This document shows, piece after piece, positions 19,681 through 23,823 of a DNA stretch of 23,823 nt. The notes beneath the pieces were generated by a model. It did not search any database and was not told the DNA's origin. It worked only from the letters and a program-made list of their open reading frames with translations. Numbering within the stretch: position 1 is the first letter of the stretch; each line of letters begins with the position of its first letter. A program made the translations under genes and the position numbers. The stretch comes from Triparma columacea (taxonomy: Eukaryota; Sar; Bolidophyceae; Parmales; Triparmaceae): NCBI GenBank assembly GCA_030267965.1, contig BRYA01001538.1:9743-33565 (forward strand), written 5' to 3'.

Positions 19681-22600
19681 ATGAGAACTCCAAAATTGGG
19701 CTCTCCTTTCAAAGGGATAGCAAAAATTAGGGGATTTAAGCTAGCTTTCTTCCTTTTCTTGCTCATAGCAGGAGTGAGCGGGGTGAATGTGGTTGATATG
19801 AACGGGCTGTTCAACACGGTCAGTAATTATGATGATATTGATTGGGTTGATAACACTGGCAACTCCATCATGGGGAATGGGGACACTACGATTCTAGCTG
19901 GTGGGTCGTATAAATGCTCAGAGGGGACTTGTGCAGCTAGTGAGAGCATGCTGTGGACATATGACTTGTATGGGGAGGTCAAGTGTGTGGAGGATAACGC
20001 AAGCTGTGTGTTGGACGGAGAGAATGAAAGAAGAGGGATGGAAGTGCAAGGGACTTCGAGTAGTACACTTATTCTCCGAGCTCTCACCTTCGACAAGGGG
20101 TCTGCTTTGTCTGGTGGAGGGGTTTACATTAGTATGGCACGGAATGGTGCCATAGTTGACTTGGAGCTCTTAATCTTCTCCAACAATAGAGCTACATTTC
20201 GTTGGGGTGGAGGTGGAGCAATTTATGTTGAGGGCATTGGAACTACTGTCAATGCCTACGGAACAAGCTTCAATGGAAACATAGCAAACTCAGGAAATGG
20301 TGATGATATTTACAAGTTTAGTACTTCCACCACCACCATCCACGATACGTGCCCTTCTCCCTACTCCTCTTACACTCCAATCCAAGGTAAGACAAGAATG
20401 AGGATTGTTTAGTCTGTAGAACCATTCCTAACCCCACAACTCACTTTACGTTACCGCTGCACCAATTCCTGTTCCTATCTCTCTCCCCACACAGGATCCA
20501 CTTTGGACACTTATGGCACCGTCAATGGCAATAAATATTCGTACTCTAGCTGCCATAGCAATCCCTGTGTTGCCAGTAGCTCCCCCTCTGACGATGGCTC
20601 CGACGGGAACTTCTACTGCGTCAACGGGGGGGAAATTGGTGGTAATTGGAACGAGGTTGCCTCATTTTGCACCTGCACTTTGTGTGACACTGGATACAGT
20701 GGTACACACTGTGAGATAGCCGAGAGTTGCCAAGCAACGTCAGAACCAACAGATAACGGATCAGACGGAAACTTTTACTGCATCAACGGAGGGCAGGTTG
20801 GCGGAATTCCTGGGTCTTGCACGTGCACTTCTTGTGCTTACGATGGTGTTGGGGGTCCAAACTGTGCTACCTGCGCAGAAGGTTACACTGGTGATGCCCC
20901 CTGGTGTTTCCTTAACTGTGTAGCTAGTGCCAATCCTTTTGATGACGGTTCTCTGGAGAGTGATGGGAACTTCTACTGCATAAATGGAGGAACTGTCGAA
21001 GGAATAGCAGGACAATGTACCTGCACTTCTTGCTATGATGGTGTTGGCGGTCCACATTGTGAAACCTGCGCAGAAGGTTACACTGGTGATGCTCCCTGGT
21101 GTTTCCTTGAGTGTCAATCATCTGATATTCCTACTGATGACGGCTCACTTGAAAAGTCAGGAAGATTTTACTGCATAAATGGAGGAACGATTGGAGGAAT
21201 TGCAGGACAATGCACCTGCACACAGTGCAATGCCGGATTTACAGGCTCAAACTGTGACACTCTTTCTCTCTGTCAAGCTACCACCAATACAACTGACGAC
21301 GGTTCTTTGGAGAAGTATGAAAAATTCTACTGCATAAACGGGGGAACAATTGGTGGAAGTGCAGGATCTTGCATGTGCAGTGATTGTGCTCCTGGGTTTG
21401 AAGGTCCTCACTGTGAGACTTCTTCTGTCTGTAAAGCAACATTGAATGAAGCAGCTGTTGGGGCAGATGGGAATTTCTACTGCATTAATGGAAAGATTGG
21501 AGGAACAACAGGCAACTGCACCTGCACACAGTGTAACTCTGGGTTTGCTGGAATGCACTGCAATGAAACATCAATTGCAGACATCCGAGACAGCAACCGT
21601 ACTACCCTTCTTGCCAGCATTGCTGTCAGTGTATTATTTATTGCCGTTCTCACATTTTTCTTCTGCTTTTACAAGCAGTCTGACAAGGCAAAGGCACAAA
21701 ATACTTTGGCCTCAGTCTCCCCTGCAGACAACTTGAACAACGAATACACCAAGAAGGACAAAGAAGACGATCAAGTTGAAAGTACTTTGGCCTCAGTCTC
21801 CCCTGCAGACACCTTGAACAATGAATACACCAAGAGGGACAAAGAAGACGGTCAAGTTGAAAGAGTTAATCTAATTAGTGACAACACAAAGAGCGACGGA
21901 GATAGTGATAGGATGGAATTCTTGCACATGGCAGACACCATGAAAAACACTCCCCAGACTTACGACGATGAAGAGAGGGCATTGTTGTCAAAAGGGGAAG
22001 AGCTCTTTTTGGCATCCAAAAACAACAAATACAAACTGAAGAAAACAAAAAGAAATAATGGACGAATTAAGATTATGAAAATGCAAATGGGCAAGGAAAG
22101 CGCAGAGACTGGGGTGGCAAACACTGTTGTTGATGCTAGCATTGAGGAATGTGCTGCTTACGAGTTCCAGTCCCTTTACAGCAAATGGTGGAAACAGTCA
22201 TCAAAAGACAAAGGTGTTATTCAGTTAGAGCACAAAAAAGTTAGTGATCACTGTGTGTACTACTTCACAGCAAGGAATTTTGGGATCCCTGAGCTTTCTA
22301 CAAGACAATTTAGGAATAAAGTAATTTGGAAGAAGCAATCAAATGGTATCATCAACATTTCTGTAACAGACACTGAGGAGTACTTGGCGCAGTTTCCCCT
22401 TAACCCCGACTTTGTTCGTGGAAGTATTCACACATATTGGACTTTTGAATCTTTAGAGTCCATAGGAGACATCAAACAAACTGCAGTAACAATGATATCA
22501 AAAGTAGACTATGGGGGCATGGTTCCAACTGCAGTAGGAAACCAAGCTGGGACTCAATTCTTTAATATTTCCCTCTCAGCACTTATTGATCGCTTTGACA

Positions 22601-23823
22601 AAAGGAAGGAGATTGAAGCTTACATAAATGACAGCAAAGAAACAACAAGCAAAGTATCAAGGTAAGTCAAGATGTAGAAATTGCATTGTTCTATTTAATA
22701 CTTTGTCTAACCATTGACTCTAATGCAGGAGTAACATTGAGCCTTCCCTACTAGTTGATAGCTTTGAACTTGAATTTGAGAGAGATAAGAAGGGTGACCG
22801 TCTTTCTCTTGGTAGAGGAGCTTTTGGGAACGTGCTTCTTGCAGATTATCATGGGGCAAAGTGTGCCTACAAGGAGATCCTCCCTTCCTCTCTCACTGAA
22901 GAAACACTAGAGAGGTTCTTCCTCGAGCTGCAGCTCATTGGTATGCTAAGGCATCCAAACATTGCTCAGTGCCTTGGTGTTGTTTGGGAAAATGAAGAGC
23001 ACGGAATTATGTTCGAGCTTTGTAAAAATGGAGGCCTTGACGACTTTTTAAAGGGGCAAAAAGAGCACAAACAGTTGATTAGTTGGAATAAGACTAATGC
23101 TGTTGAAAAGGCCCATGATGAGTTTGACAGCAAGAGAATAAAGAAAGGATCAACTGTATCTTACCTTTTAAACCAGGGAATAGGTTTGAAAACTTCCTGG
23201 GCTTTGGGGATTGCAAAAGGCTGTGCTTTCCTTCATAATAGATCCCCTTCCATTATACACAGAGACTTGAAGTGTGCTAATGTATTGGTCAGTAATGACC
23301 TCACTGCGAAAGTAACAGATTTTGGAGAGAGCAGGAGCTTGGGAGGAGCACGAGATGAGAACACCATGACCACTGTAGGAACACCATATTTTATGGCGCC
23401 AGAGGTCTTCAGCAGTGAACAGGATGACAAGATGTATTCAAAGGAGGTTGATATTTACTCCTATGGTATGCTGCTGTTAGAAATCTTTTATGATGGAGAG
23501 ATCAAGAAGGCCTTCAGGAAGGGGTGGGGACCAATGGTTGTAATGAACAGGGTAGGGAAGGGATGGAGACCTGATTTGAAGCTGGTGGAGGCAGAGGATA
23601 AAGAACTTGCTGACATTATGAGGAAATGCTGGGATAAAGATCCTGTGGAGAGGCCAGCCTTCAAAGAGATGATAAAGTTCTTCCAGAAAAAGCTTATGAA
23701 GCTTGACATGGAGACAAAGAATATGCAGGGTTTGCTGATGAAGCCAAGTGAGAAGGAAGACAAGCCTAGGACTGTTGAGCCTGTCCACAAAAACAAGTTA
23801 GCAGCTTCAGAACCAATGAACAG
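19681..23823 (+). CDS. Receptor-like kinase: beta-helix and EGF-like ectodomain, TM, START-like domain, TKL-type kinase (3' partial)
   Basis: Exons to 20386, 20495-22661, and 22729 to the window edge; intron phases 1 and 2 fit. If translation starts at ATG 19681 the N-terminus has a basic stretch then KLAFFLFLLIAGVSG, a good signal sequence; if fused upstream it is an internal TM helix. Next is a right-handed beta-helix-like region with GGGVYIS and GGGGAIYVEG turns, then six Cys-rich EGF-like repeats (about 20560-21575). A TM helix LLASIAVSVLFIAVLTFFF lies at about 21602-21660, followed by a charged linker. A START-like domain (about 22130-22620) shows DASIEECAAYEF, RQFRNKVIWKK and NPDFVRG. 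The kinase has GRGAFGNV, the Lys in CAYKEI, HRDLKCANVL, DFGES and GTPYFMAPEV, all catalytic residues present, so it should be active on Ser/Thr. It has an insert of ~35 charged residues before helix E. The role, sensing a wall, particle or ligand and signalling inward, is inferred. The 3' end lies beyond the window. Confidence 0.85.
20560..21575 (+). repeat. Six tandem EGF-like Cys-rich repeats
   Basis: Units of about 50-65 residues repeat the pattern DGS...NFYCINGG, then GxCTCTxC, then GF/GY-x-G-x-x-C. Two adjacent units, near 20870 and 21066, are 195 bp apart and almost identical over the stretch encoding EGYTGDAPWCFL, so at least one duplication is recent. These extra residues carry additional Cys not found in the other units. 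The Cys spacing is EGF-like but not the textbook EGF pattern. Confidence 0.85.
21703..21864 (+). repeat. 81-bp tandem duplication, two copies
   Basis: Two 27-residue units (TLASVSPAD, LNNEYTK, DKED, QVE in order) lie back to back just inside the membrane in the receptor kinase. They differ at only a few positions. The unit is polar with Ser/Thr and Tyr and could carry phosphorylation sites in the juxtamembrane linker; that role is inferred. Confidence 0.92.

Overview
This window is nuclear DNA from a compact, intron-containing eukaryote. The genes are single-copy and monocistronic, on both strands, with short GT-AG introns (about 65 to 350 nt). Donors are mostly GTGAG and the pyrimidine tracts are often long pure-C runs. 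The gene set is an Atg22-like transporter, acyltransferase-3, PIG-V, FANCL, RACK1, an MTFP1-family protein, and a receptor kinase with EGF-like repeats and a START-like domain. I infer a unicellular alga or protist, most likely a stramenopile (bolidophyte or pelagophyte-like). That is a judgement from gene content and intron style, not from a search. No tRNA, rRNA, CRISPR array or transposon was recognised.

Layout. 104-2981 (+): five-exon Atg22/UMF-type vacuolar transporter, 5' end outside the window. 3124-5239 (-): acyltransferase-3 family membrane protein whose central ~295 bp (about 4505-4800) is inverted relative to the rest of the gene. 5552-6340 (+): small ankyrin-like protein, divergent from the acyltransferase. 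6576-7889 (+): three-exon basic, probably nuclear protein of unknown function. 8023-9967 (-): GPI mannosyltransferase 2 (PIG-V). 10419-11964 (+): FANCL ubiquitin ligase, divergent from PIG-V. 12100-13645 (-): five-exon conserved-looking protein that I do not recognise. 13773-14717 (-): RACK1, intronless. 15460-16670 (+): MTFP1/MTP18-family protein with a signal-peptide-like N-terminus. 16969-23823 (+): one very long reading frame. Its first part is a secreted or membrane-bound region with no recognised domain. Its second part is a receptor kinase: signal sequence, beta-helix, EGF-like repeats, transmembrane segment, START-like domain and TKL-type kinase. It is truncated by the window end.

The neighbours do not form a pathway. 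They are independent housekeeping and membrane genes packed head-to-head or tail-to-tail with short intergenic spaces. The two strongest items are the strand-switched exon segment inside the acyltransferase gene and the receptor kinase architecture, including whether it is fused to the region upstream of it.
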